Positions 23,503-31,458 of a DNA stretch of 34,773 nucleotides are shown here, one piece after another; within the stretch, counting starts at the first letter, position 1; each line of letters starts with the position of its first letter. Origin of the DNA: Candidatus Zixiibacteriota bacterium (lineage in GTDB: Bacteria > Zixibacteria > MSB-5A5 > GN15 > PGXB01); the NCBI GenBank assembly GCA_020058225.1, contig JAGVEJ010000153.1:1-34773 (forward strand), given 5' to 3'. The notes beneath the pieces were generated by a model. It did no database searches and was not told the DNA's origin. It saw nothing but the letters and a program-made list of their open reading frames with translations. Made by a program: the position numbers and the translations under genes.

Positions 23503-25104
23503 TCATTGATGACCAAGATAAAGAGCTATTGTGCGACTCCAGCCATACTCGAACAGCTGGAAAAACGCTTTATCAGCATCTATTTTTTCGACGAATCCTT
23601 TTTTAACTTTATCGCCTGATTTCAATATATATCCATAACCATCAAGGTCTTCCAACAAGGCTCGGTTGTTTCCATTTTCATTTTCCAATATTCCCACAAG
23701 TCTGGAAGTTTCAACATCAGGGATTCTATCCTCACGCGGCCCTTCGGACTGCTTTGTCTCATTAATTAATGTCTCAAATGGGTCACGGAAATTACCCGGC
23801 GCATATTCAATTACCAATCGCTGAGGGAATTCGGCGACAATAGTACCTTTTAGCTTATTTGGAAATGCCGGCTCTCTGCGGAAACGAGATGTCGGCCTTG
23901 CACCCAACGAACCGGCAGATATAGAATCCTGAGGCAATTCTAAAGCAGGCATATCATCCGGCGAAACATAAGCATCTATTACACTACTATCCAAATATAT
24001 ATCATCCGGATTCACACCGGCGCTTTCTGCCTTCTGCGGCGGTTGAACACTCGCAACCGGTGGCTCTTCTTTTTCCTGAACAACTCCCAATTGTGAATCA
24101 TCCGGCGGGCGCGGAGGCATTTGTGACGGTGCAATCGCGGGCGGAGTATCCGCCTTGCTCACTGTGGCAACGGATGCTTCAGCTATCGACGCATCTTGGA
24201 CTACCGTCTGCGCTACTATTGGCGCTGGAGACGCTTCGGACTCTACTGTCACAACAGAAACAGGAGGTTGAGCAACCTGCCGCGCCAAAACGGCTTGCGC
24301 TTTGGCGTCATCGGCCATTTCCTGTTCCAGTAATCTTGAACGCTTGGGCGTATAATAAGGGGGGGGCGTGGCTACAACGGGAGTTTCTATAACTGGAATT
24401 TGGTCATCCAAAGGCGACGAGATAACTGTTGATGGAGATTCCGGCTCCGGTATCGCTTCTTCTTGTATCTGCACTGGAGCAATTTCACTCTGAGGTTTTT
24501 CTTCAGCCTTTTCTTCTTCTGTTATTGATGCCTTTTCTTCAAAAGCAATTTCGGTTTGCATCGGTTCCGAAGTAACAGCTTTTTCCGGTGATTCGACCAA
24601 CGGTGATTCGACAATCGGAGGCGACGTTACCGGCAGAGCTTCTTTTACCGTAGCAAACTCCGGCATCTTCTCCTCTTTACTTGACCACACAGGAAAATCT
24701 GTCACGGTATTATCCGGTATATAGACAAATACGAAATTTCCGCTTTTTTCAATCCTATAAATGGCAGTATTTTTTAGGTCCAGCACCACTCGGACAATTT
24801 TATCCGGTTTTACCGAATATTGGCTGGTTCGAATGGCGCTAATAATTGATGGCGGCAACTCAGAATATATCTTTTGGCCAAGATTATGGACGGATGGGAA
24901 AATATCCACAATAATTCTATAAGGCTTTCCATCCTTGGCTTCTTCAATCTGATGAGAATATTGAAATTGATCGGCGATATCAATTTTTAACACGGTTTCG
25001 CCATTAAGGCTCTTAAGATGCAATGCATCAACACTGGCGCCCGCCATGACCGCCGGAGCAATCAATAATATCATTAATATCATATATGACAATTTGCTTT
25101 TCAT
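23503..25104 (-). CDS. pilP: AMIN-domain / PilP-like fusion protein of the type IV pilus
   Basis: A 533-residue periplasmic protein in the pilP position. A signal peptide covers about 1-23. An AMIN domain follows at about 24-135 (DALHLKSLNGETVLKIDIAD, YRIIVDIFPS, VRVVLDLKNTAIYRIEKSGN); AMIN domains bind peptidoglycan and normally begin PilQ. A long linker rich in Pro, Glu, Val and Ser spans about 145-400. The C-terminal ~110 residues match PilP: RDPFETLINE, SRLVGILENENGNNRALLED and GYILKSGDKVKKGFVEKID. PilP bridges the PilN/PilO inner-membrane complex to the secretin. There is no lipobox, unlike Pseudomonas PilP, which is a lipoprotein. The start ATG 25104 is preceded by GGAGGAG. An eight-base G run (C on the coding strand, 24359-24366) lies in the linker. 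Confidence 0.85.
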   Translation of the reverse strand: MKSKLSYMILMILLIAPAVMAGASVDALHLKSLNGETVLKIDIADQFQYSHQIEEAKDGKPYRIIVDIFPSVHNLGQKIYSELPPSIISAIRTSQYSVKPDKIVRVVLDLKNTAIYRIEKSGNFVFVYIPDNTVTDFPVWSSKEEKMPEFATVKEALPVTSPPIVESPLVESPEKAVTSEPMQTEIAFEEKASITEEEKAEEKPQSEIAPVQIQEEAIPEPESPSTVISSPLDDQIPVIETPVVATPPPYYTPKRSRLLEQEMADDAKAQAVLARQVAQPPVSVVTVESEASPAPIVAQTVVQDASIAEASVATVSKADTPPAIAPSQMPPRPPDDSQLGVVQEKEEPPVASVQPPQKAESAGVNPDDIYLDSSVIDAYVSPDDMPALELPQDSISAGSLGARPTSRFRREPAFPNKLKGTIVAEFPQRLVIEYAPGNFRDPFETLINETKQSEGPREDRIPDVETSRLVGILENENGNNRALLEDLDGYGYILKSGDKVKKGFVEKIDADKAFFQLFEYGWSRTIALYLGHQ

Positions 25105-25120
25105 TTATTATCTCCTCCTC

Positions 25121-25738
25121 TCATATCACCAGTTCCTGCAGTCTCTCCTCAGGCTTGACAAAATATGTAGAGAGAACAAAGCTGGCTGTGATGGTCGGTT
25201 TCTGTTGTTCCATCGCGCCCGGTTGTTCGGACCCGGAAGCGGCCACATTAGCCGGCGAGGAAGAGGTTATTTTCAAACCGGAAACATTGGCAATGAAGGG
25301 GAAATTGGCCACATATCCTATGAATTTGCCGAAATCATGATATGTGCCGGCCATATCTATCTGGAACCCGGCCACATTATAGAATTTCTCAGGGACAATC
25401 GGTTGCGGCTCAATTTTTGCAATTTTTGTCTCGGTCAATGATGAAGCAGTATGAAGCTGTACCAGAAATGACGGTATCTGCTTCACTTCCGGCAGTAATT
25501 GCTCAATTTCATGATAGCGACCGAGGAGATCCTCATACTCAATTTTTAATGCATCCAGAGATTTCGATTTCATTTCCACATTCTTCAAATTGGTAATCAT
25601 AGTTTCATATTCTCTTGTCATATTGGAAAGCTGGGCGTCGTATTTTGAATACAGCCTTGTGTACCAGAAATAAACCACTACAAAGAAGGCCGCTACGCCG
25701 AGCGATATTTTTTGAACTTTAGGGTCTTTGAAATCCAT
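25121..25738 (-). CDS. pilO: Type IV pilus inner-membrane alignment protein PilO
   Basis: 205 residues. A short cytoplasmic start (MDFKDPKVQKIS) is followed by a single transmembrane helix (about 12-28), a coiled coil (about 30-85), and a ferredoxin-like periplasmic domain with the PilO motifs LPEVKQIPSFLVQLHTASS and FQIDMAGTYHDFGKFIGYVA. It heterodimerises with PilN to link PilM to PilP. Position and spacing (11 bases after pilN, 16 bases before the pilP-like start) fit the canonical operon. Confidence 0.9.
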   Translation of the reverse strand: MDFKDPKVQKISLGVAAFFVVVYFWYTRLYSKYDAQLSNMTREYETMITNLKNVEMKSKSLDALKIEYEDLLGRYHEIEQLLPEVKQIPSFLVQLHTASSLTETKIAKIEPQPIVPEKFYNVAGFQIDMAGTYHDFGKFIGYVANFPFIANVSGLKITSSSPANVAASGSEQPGAMEQQKPTITASFVLSTYFVKPEERLQELVI

Positions 25739-25749
25739 AGCGCCTCACT

Positions 25750-26502
25750 TTAGTTGGAAATTTCTTCCATAGGAATATCGTTGACCATGCTATCCAAAGT
25801 TTGCATCGCCAGTTTCTCGACTTCCTCGTCGGATAAGTAATGCACAGTACAACTTAATTTGAAATTATAGGCCTTCTGTCGCCCGAAGGCTATTTCTTTT
25901 GTATAAACAAGGTCGATATCATCAAAATAATTCGACCGCATCATTTTAATCATGAAAGATGCTAAAGCATTTAGGGTAAAGGTAAACCCCTCAATTTCAG
26001 CGGGTTTGACGGTAATTTCGGCATACCCAGAAGAGCCGGCAACAGTCGCATCCTGCTTTGGCTGTGAAGCCGGTTGGGCTTTGCCGGGAGTGACCACTGC
26101 CGTTTTTTGAGCGGCCGCCGGCGTCTGCGGCTTTACTTCACTGAAACTTGAAAGCCAAACGAAGTCTGGAATATTCTTTGACAAATCCTCAAGTATCCGC
26201 ACCCAGGCGCTTCGATAACGGTCAAGTCTCTCTACAGCATCCATACGATCGGTGATTTTAGCCTTGATATCTATCAAAGCATCTACCATCTGAATATCCT
26301 TTTGGAGCTGAAGCGTGCGAGAGCGGGCAATTTCCATCTGGCCGTTCAATTCGCGCATCTGATGTACCTGATACATGGTAACCGCTCCCAGCATTAGGAC
26401 TATGCCGCCTACCGCCGCCATAGTGTATGCGCCATGCTTGCCGAGGTTGAAACCGCCTGAACGCTTTAGATATTGCTTGGGTATTAAATTTATATTTATC
26501 AT
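25750..26502 (-). CDS. pilN: Type IV pilus inner-membrane alignment protein PilN
   Basis: 250 residues. The conserved cytoplasmic start is MININLIPKQYLKRSGG; the INLIP motif is the PilM-binding peptide of PilN. A transmembrane helix (about 27-46) and a coiled coil (about 47-90) follow, then a periplasmic domain interrupted by an Ala/Pro/Gln-rich insertion (about 125-150) that most PilN proteins lack. It starts 2 bases after the pilM stop, implying translational coupling. It is the inner-membrane partner of PilO. Confidence 0.92.
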   Translation of the reverse strand: MININLIPKQYLKRSGGFNLGKHGAYTMAAVGGIVLMLGAVTMYQVHQMRELNGQMEIARSRTLQLQKDIQMVDALIDIKAKITDRMDAVERLDRYRSAWVRILEDLSKNIPDFVWLSSFSEVKPQTPAAAQKTAVVTPGKAQPASQPKQDATVAGSSGYAEITVKPAEIEGFTFTLNALASFMIKMMRSNYFDDIDLVYTKEIAFGRQKAYNFKLSCTVHYLSDEEVEKLAMQTLDSMVNDIPMEEISN

Positions 26503-26504
26503 GG

Positions 26505-27557
26505 CTACCTGACCTTCCTCATCGCTAAACCGACCGGTACGGTTAGAAGAGGCGCTATCTTTTCAGGCGACAGATACTGGAACATATCCGGGTCAAAGTC
26601 AACATTGCGAAGCGGGTTCAATATTTCCAGAGGAATATTCAATTTCGACTGCAAGTATTCCGGCAGATAAGGCACCAAAGCGCCGCCGCCGGACAATACC
26701 AGCCAGTCTATTTTGTCAACCTTGGCCTGTGTTTTAAAATATGAAAACGCCAGTTCCAGGCCGGAAATCAGCTCATCCGTGGCCGATATAATTGTTGCCT
26801 TCAACATATCCTGATCAACAGAATCTTTCATTTCTCCTTTAATGGCCTTTGAAGCCAATTCTGCGTTAAGTCGAAATTCTTTCTGTATGGCGTTATATAT
26901 CTCTCTCGTTCCGGATGAAATGTCACGAGTTGAATGATACAATCCCTCATAAAGATATAGAATATTGGTGACATCATAGCCAAGGTTTACCAGAACTGTG
27001 GTACGGGTGGGATCAATTTCATAGTTGTACTCATACGCATTCAGGGCGGCAAAAGCATCAACATCGACTACCGCCGGCTGGAGTCCGGCATCAAGAATTA
27101 ACTCCACAAAGGAATTGAGAAATTCATTCCTCGCCGCCACCAGAAGGATTTCGGCTTTCTTGGTTTCCTCATCGACCTTAATAACATGATGGTCCAACGT
27201 GACATCCTCAACATCAAAGGGCGAACGTTGTTCGGCCTCAAAAAGAATAGCCTGCTCAGCTTCTGAACCGGACTTTTTATCAATGCTGAATTTGTCCGTA
27301 ATCACACCATATCCGGAAATAGAAACCACCACATCCTTGATTTTTGGATCCACCTGGTCAATCAACGATTGAATTGTGAAAATAACCGCTTCCCGGTCTT
27401 TTACTTCATCGGCCACAATTGCTTCCGGCGGAAGCTCTCTGATGCCCAAGGCTGCAAGAGCAAGTCCCCCTTTACTGCGATCAAGCTTGACCAACTTAAT
27501 GGAGTTGGCTCCCACATCCAGACCGACCGTGCTTTTACTCTTTTTCGAGAATAACAT
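26505..27557 (-). CDS. pilM: Type IV pilus assembly ATPase-like protein PilM
   Basis: 350 residues, an actin/FtsA-like cytoplasmic protein that binds the PilN INLIP peptide and couples the pilus motors to the membrane complex. The phosphate-1 motif is VGLDVGANSIKLVKL (11-25). The central stretch AILFEAEQRSPFDVEDVTLD is characteristic of PilM/ComA, and the adenosine-binding loop LVLSGGGALVPYLPEYL is near residues 285-301. Length and fold match PilM. It is the first gene of the operon. A candidate promoter lies about 57 bases upstream of the ATG at 27557. The pilus motor genes (pilB, pilT, pilC) are not in the window. Confidence 0.93.
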   Translation of the reverse strand: MLFSKKSKSTVGLDVGANSIKLVKLDRSKGGLALAALGIRELPPEAIVADEVKDREAVIFTIQSLIDQVDPKIKDVVVSISGYGVITDKFSIDKKSGSEAEQAILFEAEQRSPFDVEDVTLDHHVIKVDEETKKAEILLVAARNEFLNSFVELILDAGLQPAVVDVDAFAALNAYEYNYEIDPTRTTVLVNLGYDVTNILYLYEGLYHSTRDISSGTREIYNAIQKEFRLNAELASKAIKGEMKDSVDQDMLKATIISATDELISGLELAFSYFKTQAKVDKIDWLVLSGGGALVPYLPEYLQSKLNIPLEILNPLRNVDFDPDMFQYLSPEKIAPLLTVPVGLAMRKVR

Positions 27558-27613
27558 AGGCGTCTCTTCTATTATTAAAGACTTATTTTCATCATCTTAT
27601 TCTGTTATCGTCA

Positions 27614-27642
27614 TCTATATCCCGAAATTAACCCCAAGCCAA
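27614..27642 (-). promoter_or_regulatory. Candidate promoter for the pilMNOPQ operon
   Basis: On the minus strand: -35 TTGGCT (27642-27637), a 17-base spacer, and -10 TATAGA (27619-27614). Each hexamer matches four of six positions. A sigma-54 reading fails because no TTGC follows at the right distance. Confidence 0.4.
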
Positions 27643-27752
27643 TATCTTTATTCCAAACCGAGGGAATCTATTGAACTTCATTAGGGTATCGTTTTCTTCT
27701 GGGAATTATCGGAGGTTTCGTTCAATTTTTTAACATTCCATTGAAAAATAAA

Positions 27753-27788
27753 ATAAAAAAACCCCCCGCCTATATTTGGCAGGAGGTT
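27753..27788 (-). terminator. Terminator of the pseudopilin gene
   Basis: On the minus strand, arms AACCTCCTGCC (27788-27778) and GGCGGGGGGTT (27770-27760) pair with two mismatches or wobbles and run into TTTTTTATTTT. It lies 34 bases after the stop at 27823 and isolates the pilus operon from this gene. Confidence 0.75.
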
Positions 27789-27822
27789 CTACCGGAGGAT
27801 GAGAAAGAGGGAACTTTTTCTA

Positions 27823-28329
27823 TCAATAACCATGAATATACATGACTTTGGAACGCCCGGTTGCCGCTAACACATTGAGATGGCTAAAGTTAACAATAGA
27901 ATTGGCGTCTGACATCATATATATATCACCCGAACCTGAGGCTGTGCCATTGGGCTGGTAAATTATTGCGGCGGTTGGAAATGAAGAATATAAATAAACT
28001 ACCTCATCCGGCAACGAATCAACCCTTACCACAGAATCAGCGCCGGAATCATATGAAAAACTCGAGAGATTGGCCTTGTCTTTAAACATGGTCAACACAA
28101 ATGAACCACTATTGAAATGAACGCCATAGGGCGCCTTCTCGGTAATAGCGTTGGAACGAGCGGTACGCAATACCGAAAGAATATTTTTGGTTTCGCCGCG
28201 GAACTTAATTCTCTGAACAGCTCTATCAAATGTGGGCGTTGCCAAGGATGTAACAATTCCGACGATGAGAACTACTGCCATCAATTCCACCATGGTCACG
28301 CCTGATTTTGATTTAAGTCTAAATAGCAT
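27823..28329 (-). CDS. Type IV pilin-like minor pseudopilin (FimT/GspH type)
   Basis: 168 residues. The prepilin leader MLFRLKSKSG is followed by the mature N-terminus VTMVELMAVVLIVGIVTSLA; cleavage would be after Gly10, with the required Glu at mature position 5 (E15). The rest is a globular C-terminal domain with the GspH/FimT start NILSVLRTARSNAITEKAPY. The mature first residue is Val rather than the usual Phe or Met. This group forms the tip complex of type IV pili or type II secretion pseudopili. It has no obvious SD near the ATG. It is a separate unit just upstream of the pilM operon and presumably supplies a component of the same machine. Confidence 0.88.
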   Translation of the reverse strand: MLFRLKSKSGVTMVELMAVVLIVGIVTSLATPTFDRAVQRIKFRGETKNILSVLRTARSNAITEKAPYGVHFNSGSFVLTMFKDKANLSSFSYDSGADSVVRVDSLPDEVVYLYSSFPTAAIIYQPNGTASGSGDIYMMSDANSIVNFSHLNVLAATGRSKVMYIHGY

Positions 28330-28727
28330 ACTTAATCACTTCCCTTCGGCTTAATACAACCGGTTAAGGGCTTTTGCATAAATGATGCCCTCCGCATAAA
28401 TTATTCTGGATATTCGGAAAACCAATTAGACTAAATTGCGATAAAACGACTTACCGCCCCAATTATCCAAAACTATAGTGCCGGTAATAGATATTAGTAT
28501 GAATCCAATGATATAAAAGTATGGGATATAACCCATATAGATAGTCCAAAGGCAATTGATATATATTGATTCTCCCAAATTATTTCCGGATAAATCAGCT
28601 TGTAGCCGACCTTCTGAAAAATCAGCTGCGATAAAAATGCTCGCCCCGCGGGTTCTCCCGCCAGCGCCAAATTTTGATAGCGAAACCGCCCCTATTGTGG
28701 TGTCCCAAAAATAAATTTCAAGTTTTG

Positions 28728-28848
28728 TCGGGTCCTAATCCCGATTCGCTTTGCGATTCGGGACGAGACCCGGCAACTCTATTTATGGCAAACGAATGCA
28801 TCAGGTCTCATTCTCCCCAACAAATTCGGGGAGAATTAGGACCTAACG
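28728..28848. repeat. Nested-palindrome repeat element
   Basis: About 120 bases are almost entirely self-complementary. The outer arms are GGTCCTAAT (28731-28739) and ATTAGGACC (28835-28843). Inside, hairpin 1 pairs CCCGATTCGC with GCGATTCGGG; a middle pair is GAGACC/GGTCTC (28765-28770 / 28804-28809); hairpin 2 pairs ATTCTCCCC with GGGGAGAAT. GTCGGGTC can also pair with GACCCGGC (28767-28774). It would fold as a multi-arm structure in RNA or extruded DNA. It lies in the 584-base gap 28330-28913, whose left part (28330-28640) shows no gene and only AT-rich sequence and a direct repeat of ATTTATGC upstream of the pseudopilin. Confidence 0.6.
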
Positions 28849-28913
28849 CAACCATTAGATAGATGTAAAGATCCGCTGGAGACACCACCCTATGCAGAAA
28901 TATTAAAAACTAA

Positions 28914-30014
28914 TTAAATAACAAAGGCTCCATTCCTATAAATAATTTTCCCATCAGCTAAAATCTCCCCGCCCGCCTTTAGATCACAAACCATATCCCA
29001 ATGAATTCCCGATTTGTTGACACCGCCGGCTTCAAAAAGAGAATTCCCCAATGCCAAATGACAGGTCCCCCCTATCTTTTCATCAAATAATGTATTTTTA
29101 GTGAATTTTTTTATTTCATAATTGGTGCCTATCGCAAATTCACCGATTCTTTTGGATCCATCATCGGTGCCAATCATGGAAATCAAATAATTCTCATCTT
29201 TATCGGCGGAAGCTTTGACCACCTCCCCGTCTTTAAAGGTCAACCTGACACCGGCAACCTCGCGTCCGGTATAAAATGCCGGGAATGTGAACTTGATTGT
29301 CCCATTGCCGGAATTTTCTATTGGGCATGTAAAAATTTCCCCGTCAGGAAAATTCTTTTTGCCACAGCAATTGATCCATTTCCTTCCCCCAACATTCAGC
29401 TTCAAATCGGTTTCTTCCGCACGAAGATGAATCAATCCCGTCTGATCTAATATATTGATTAAACGATCCTGCTCCAATTCAACTTTTTTCCAAAACTCAA
29501 CCGGATTTTTTTCATTGACATGACCAGCGCTATAAACAAATTCCTCATATTCATCAAGGGACATTTCCGCATCTTGAGCATGCGCCAATGTCGGGAATTG
29601 TGTGCCGCACCAGTTGAGTGCGCCTTCAGCCTCGCGCGTAAAAAATCGCTCCATATATGGCCGATTGGTTTTATTGACTAATTGTTGGCGAGGAGGATCA
29701 ATGCCGCTCAAAAATTTGGTGTTGGTGGTGCCCCAAATATTAAGTAGAGCGTTCAATTGCTCAACTTCAAATTTTCTCATCGGTGAATAGAATGAAAGTT
29801 GCTCATCACTCCCTTTTTTAAGAAACAATTCTGCAAGGTCGATTAGCTTTATATCCGTTGTTACATAAGCGCCGGCCATTAGAGCCTCTTCAAAGACCGC
29901 CTTCACCAACGGTTCCGCTATCGGTTCAGCGACAATTTTGAAAATCTGCCCCGGTTTAATCCCAAGAGAATAATGAACCAATATGCGAGCCAGATTTTTT
30001 AATCTTGTATCCAT
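28914..30014 (-). CDS. M29-family (AmpS/aminopeptidase T) metallopeptidase
   Basis: A 366-residue cytosolic aminopeptidase of family M29. The N-terminal domain starts LKNLARILVHYSLGIKPGQI. The C-terminal metal site carries the family motifs FPDGEIFTCPIE, RIGEFAIGTN, GGTCHLALGNSLFEAGG and SGIHWDMVCDL, whose Glu, His and Asp residues bind two metal ions. The length is slightly below the usual ~400-410. The start ATG 30014 has AAAGGTG about five bases upstream and lies 15 bases after the ogt stop. It is the last gene of the HAD-AlkA-Ogt-M29 operon. Its link to DNA repair is unclear; it may simply recycle peptides. No hairpin terminator is visible at its end. Confidence 0.88.
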   Translation of the reverse strand: MDTRLKNLARILVHYSLGIKPGQIFKIVAEPIAEPLVKAVFEEALMAGAYVTTDIKLIDLAELFLKKGSDEQLSFYSPMRKFEVEQLNALLNIWGTTNTKFLSGIDPPRQQLVNKTNRPYMERFFTREAEGALNWCGTQFPTLAHAQDAEMSLDEYEEFVYSAGHVNEKNPVEFWKKVELEQDRLINILDQTGLIHLRAEETDLKLNVGGRKWINCCGKKNFPDGEIFTCPIENSGNGTIKFTFPAFYTGREVAGVRLTFKDGEVVKASADKDENYLISMIGTDDGSKRIGEFAIGTNYEIKKFTKNTLFDEKIGGTCHLALGNSLFEAGGVNKSGIHWDMVCDLKAGGEILADGKIIYRNGAFVI

Positions 30015-30029
30015 TTATACACCTTTTTA

Positions 30030-30533
30030 TCAGATAGTTATGCCTTCAATTTGTAGTAATTGCTTCTTCAGTTTTAACCCTCCGGCATATCCTCCCAACC
30101 CATTGGAAGCCACCACTCGATGGCAGGGAATAACTATGGGTAGAAGATTATGTGAGTTGGCGGCTCCAACAGCCCGCGCCCCTTTGGGATTGCCGATGCG
30201 TGATGCAATTTCACCATAAGTCGTGACCTTGCCATAAGGAATTTGGGCGACCCGCATTAAGGCTTTCTTTTGAAAAGCTGTGCCCATTAAATCAATCTTA
30301 AGAGAAAATTTCTTTAATTTCCCGGAAAGATATGCTTTTATTTGCTTTTCCGCCTTTTTATTTTCGGTCCCGCCTTTTTGGATTTCATAATCGCCAAAAT
30401 GCTTTTTCAATAATTTTCCAAAGTGAGATGATTTTTTAAGCGGAAAATCAATAATAGCGAGACCTTTCTCGGAAGAAGCTAAATTAAACCACCCTATTTC
30501 AGTCTCGAACTGATGAACATACAACTGTTTCAT
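30030..30533 (-). CDS. ogt: Methylated-DNA-[protein]-cysteine S-methyltransferase
   Basis: A 167-residue suicide repair protein that removes O6-methylguanine (and O4-methylthymine) adducts by transferring the alkyl group to its own cysteine. The acceptor is C137 in IPCHRVVASNGLGGYAGGL. The helix-turn-helix and arginine finger are in PYGKVTTYGEIASRIG and NPKGARAVGAANSHN (R120). N-terminal residues 1-80 form the usual RNase H-like domain. There is no Ada regulatory domain. The start overlaps the preceding glycosylase stop by four bases (ATGA), so translation is coupled. Confidence 0.95.
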   Translation of the reverse strand: MKQLYVHQFETEIGWFNLASSEKGLAIIDFPLKKSSHFGKLLKKHFGDYEIQKGGTENKKAEKQIKAYLSGKLKKFSLKIDLMGTAFQKKALMRVAQIPYGKVTTYGEIASRIGNPKGARAVGAANSHNLLPIVIPCHRVVASNGLGGYAGGLKLKKQLLQIEGITI

Positions 30534-31444
30534 GTTTCATTCTCCTTCTCCATAAGGGAATACCATAAATAAAGTGTAAATAATGATCGATAAGGGATAA
30601 ATTTGCGAGCCAATTTTTCCACTTGCATATTATCCGGTAATTTTCCCAAACCAAAAACACTTTTCGCCGCCTTGTGCAGACCCGAATCGCCCAAAGGCAG
30701 GCAATCAAGATGTCCGCCGCCGCGCATTAAGATATAATTTGCCGACCAAATCCCAATGCCGCGAATCTCAAGCAATTTCGAAATTGCTTCATTATAGTTC
30801 AACTTCGATAATGAGTCAAACGCACTTCCATTTTGCATCTCCAGTTGTGATAATCCGATGATATATTCAGCCTTGCGAGTTGAAAACTGAAGTTGCCTAA
30901 GTTCATCCACCGATGCTTCTGCCAAGGCGGGCGGTTCAGGAAAAAGATGAAACTCATCGCCATCAATCTGATAAATCCGGCCATATTTCTCAACCAGCCG
31001 TTTTTTTAGAATATATGCAAAGTTAAGATTGACTTGTTGACCCATAATTGCCCATGCGGCGGATTCATAAACAGTCGGAGTTAGAAGAGGTTTCAGCCCG
31101 TGAAATTTATTTATCAATTTCGAAAAATGCTTTGATTCTTTGGCGACTTCATAAAAGGGATGCAGACTTAATTGAGCCGATAGAATCTTATGCGCCACCG
31201 CGATAATGGAACCTTCATCAATATCATCACTTTTCAAATACCTCCACCTTACCAATCCCTCAGGATGTTCAATGTCCCCTGAGCAGGAGATTTCCGCAAG
31301 TATTATCGAGTCTCCAATTTTAAGAAGCCTTTTTAATATATTTGAGGATGCCTTATCTACAATTTCAAAGCGGCTTCGTTGAGAAAACCTCAACGATAAC
31401 TCCATGCTGTATGGGGGGCTAATCTTGAATGACAATTCTTGCAT
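30530..31444 (-). CDS. AlkA-type DNA-3-methyladenine glycosylase (HhH-GPD superfamily)
   Basis: A 304-residue base-excision repair enzyme that removes alkylated purines. The core begins TVYESAAWAIMGQQVNLNFA (124-143). The helix-hairpin-helix is LLEIRGIGIWSANYILMRGG (224-243). The catalytic aspartate is D253 in LPLGDSGL, matching E. coli AlkA Asp238. A Trp (W233) occupies the place where OGG1-type enzymes have a catalytic Lys, so it should be a monofunctional glycosylase. No iron-sulfur cysteines are present. I chose ATG 31444, with AGG seven bases upstream, over the upstream TTG 31462, which lacks an SD. It overlaps ogt by four bases and follows the HAD gene by 14, forming an alkylation-repair operon. 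Confidence 0.88.
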   Translation of the reverse strand: MQELSFKISPPYSMELSLRFSQRSRFEIVDKASSNILKRLLKIGDSIILAEISCSGDIEHPEGLVRWRYLKSDDIDEGSIIAVAHKILSAQLSLHPFYEVAKESKHFSKLINKFHGLKPLLTPTVYESAAWAIMGQQVNLNFAYILKKRLVEKYGRIYQIDGDEFHLFPEPPALAEASVDELRQLQFSTRKAEYIIGLSQLEMQNGSAFDSLSKLNYNEAISKLLEIRGIGIWSANYILMRGGGHLDCLPLGDSGLHKAAKSVFGLGKLPDNMQVEKLARKFIPYRSLFTLYLWYSLMEKENET

Positions 31445-31458
31445 ATCGCGACCTAATT

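Noticed and set aside
27614-27660. Sigma-54 promoter upstream of pilM
   Set aside because: TTGGCTTGGGG has a GG core but no GC at the required distance; the sigma-70-type reading fits better.
28674-28862. 62-codon plus-strand frame over the nested-palindrome element
   Set aside because: The frame is explained by the repeat itself; there is no ribosome site and no protein-like composition.
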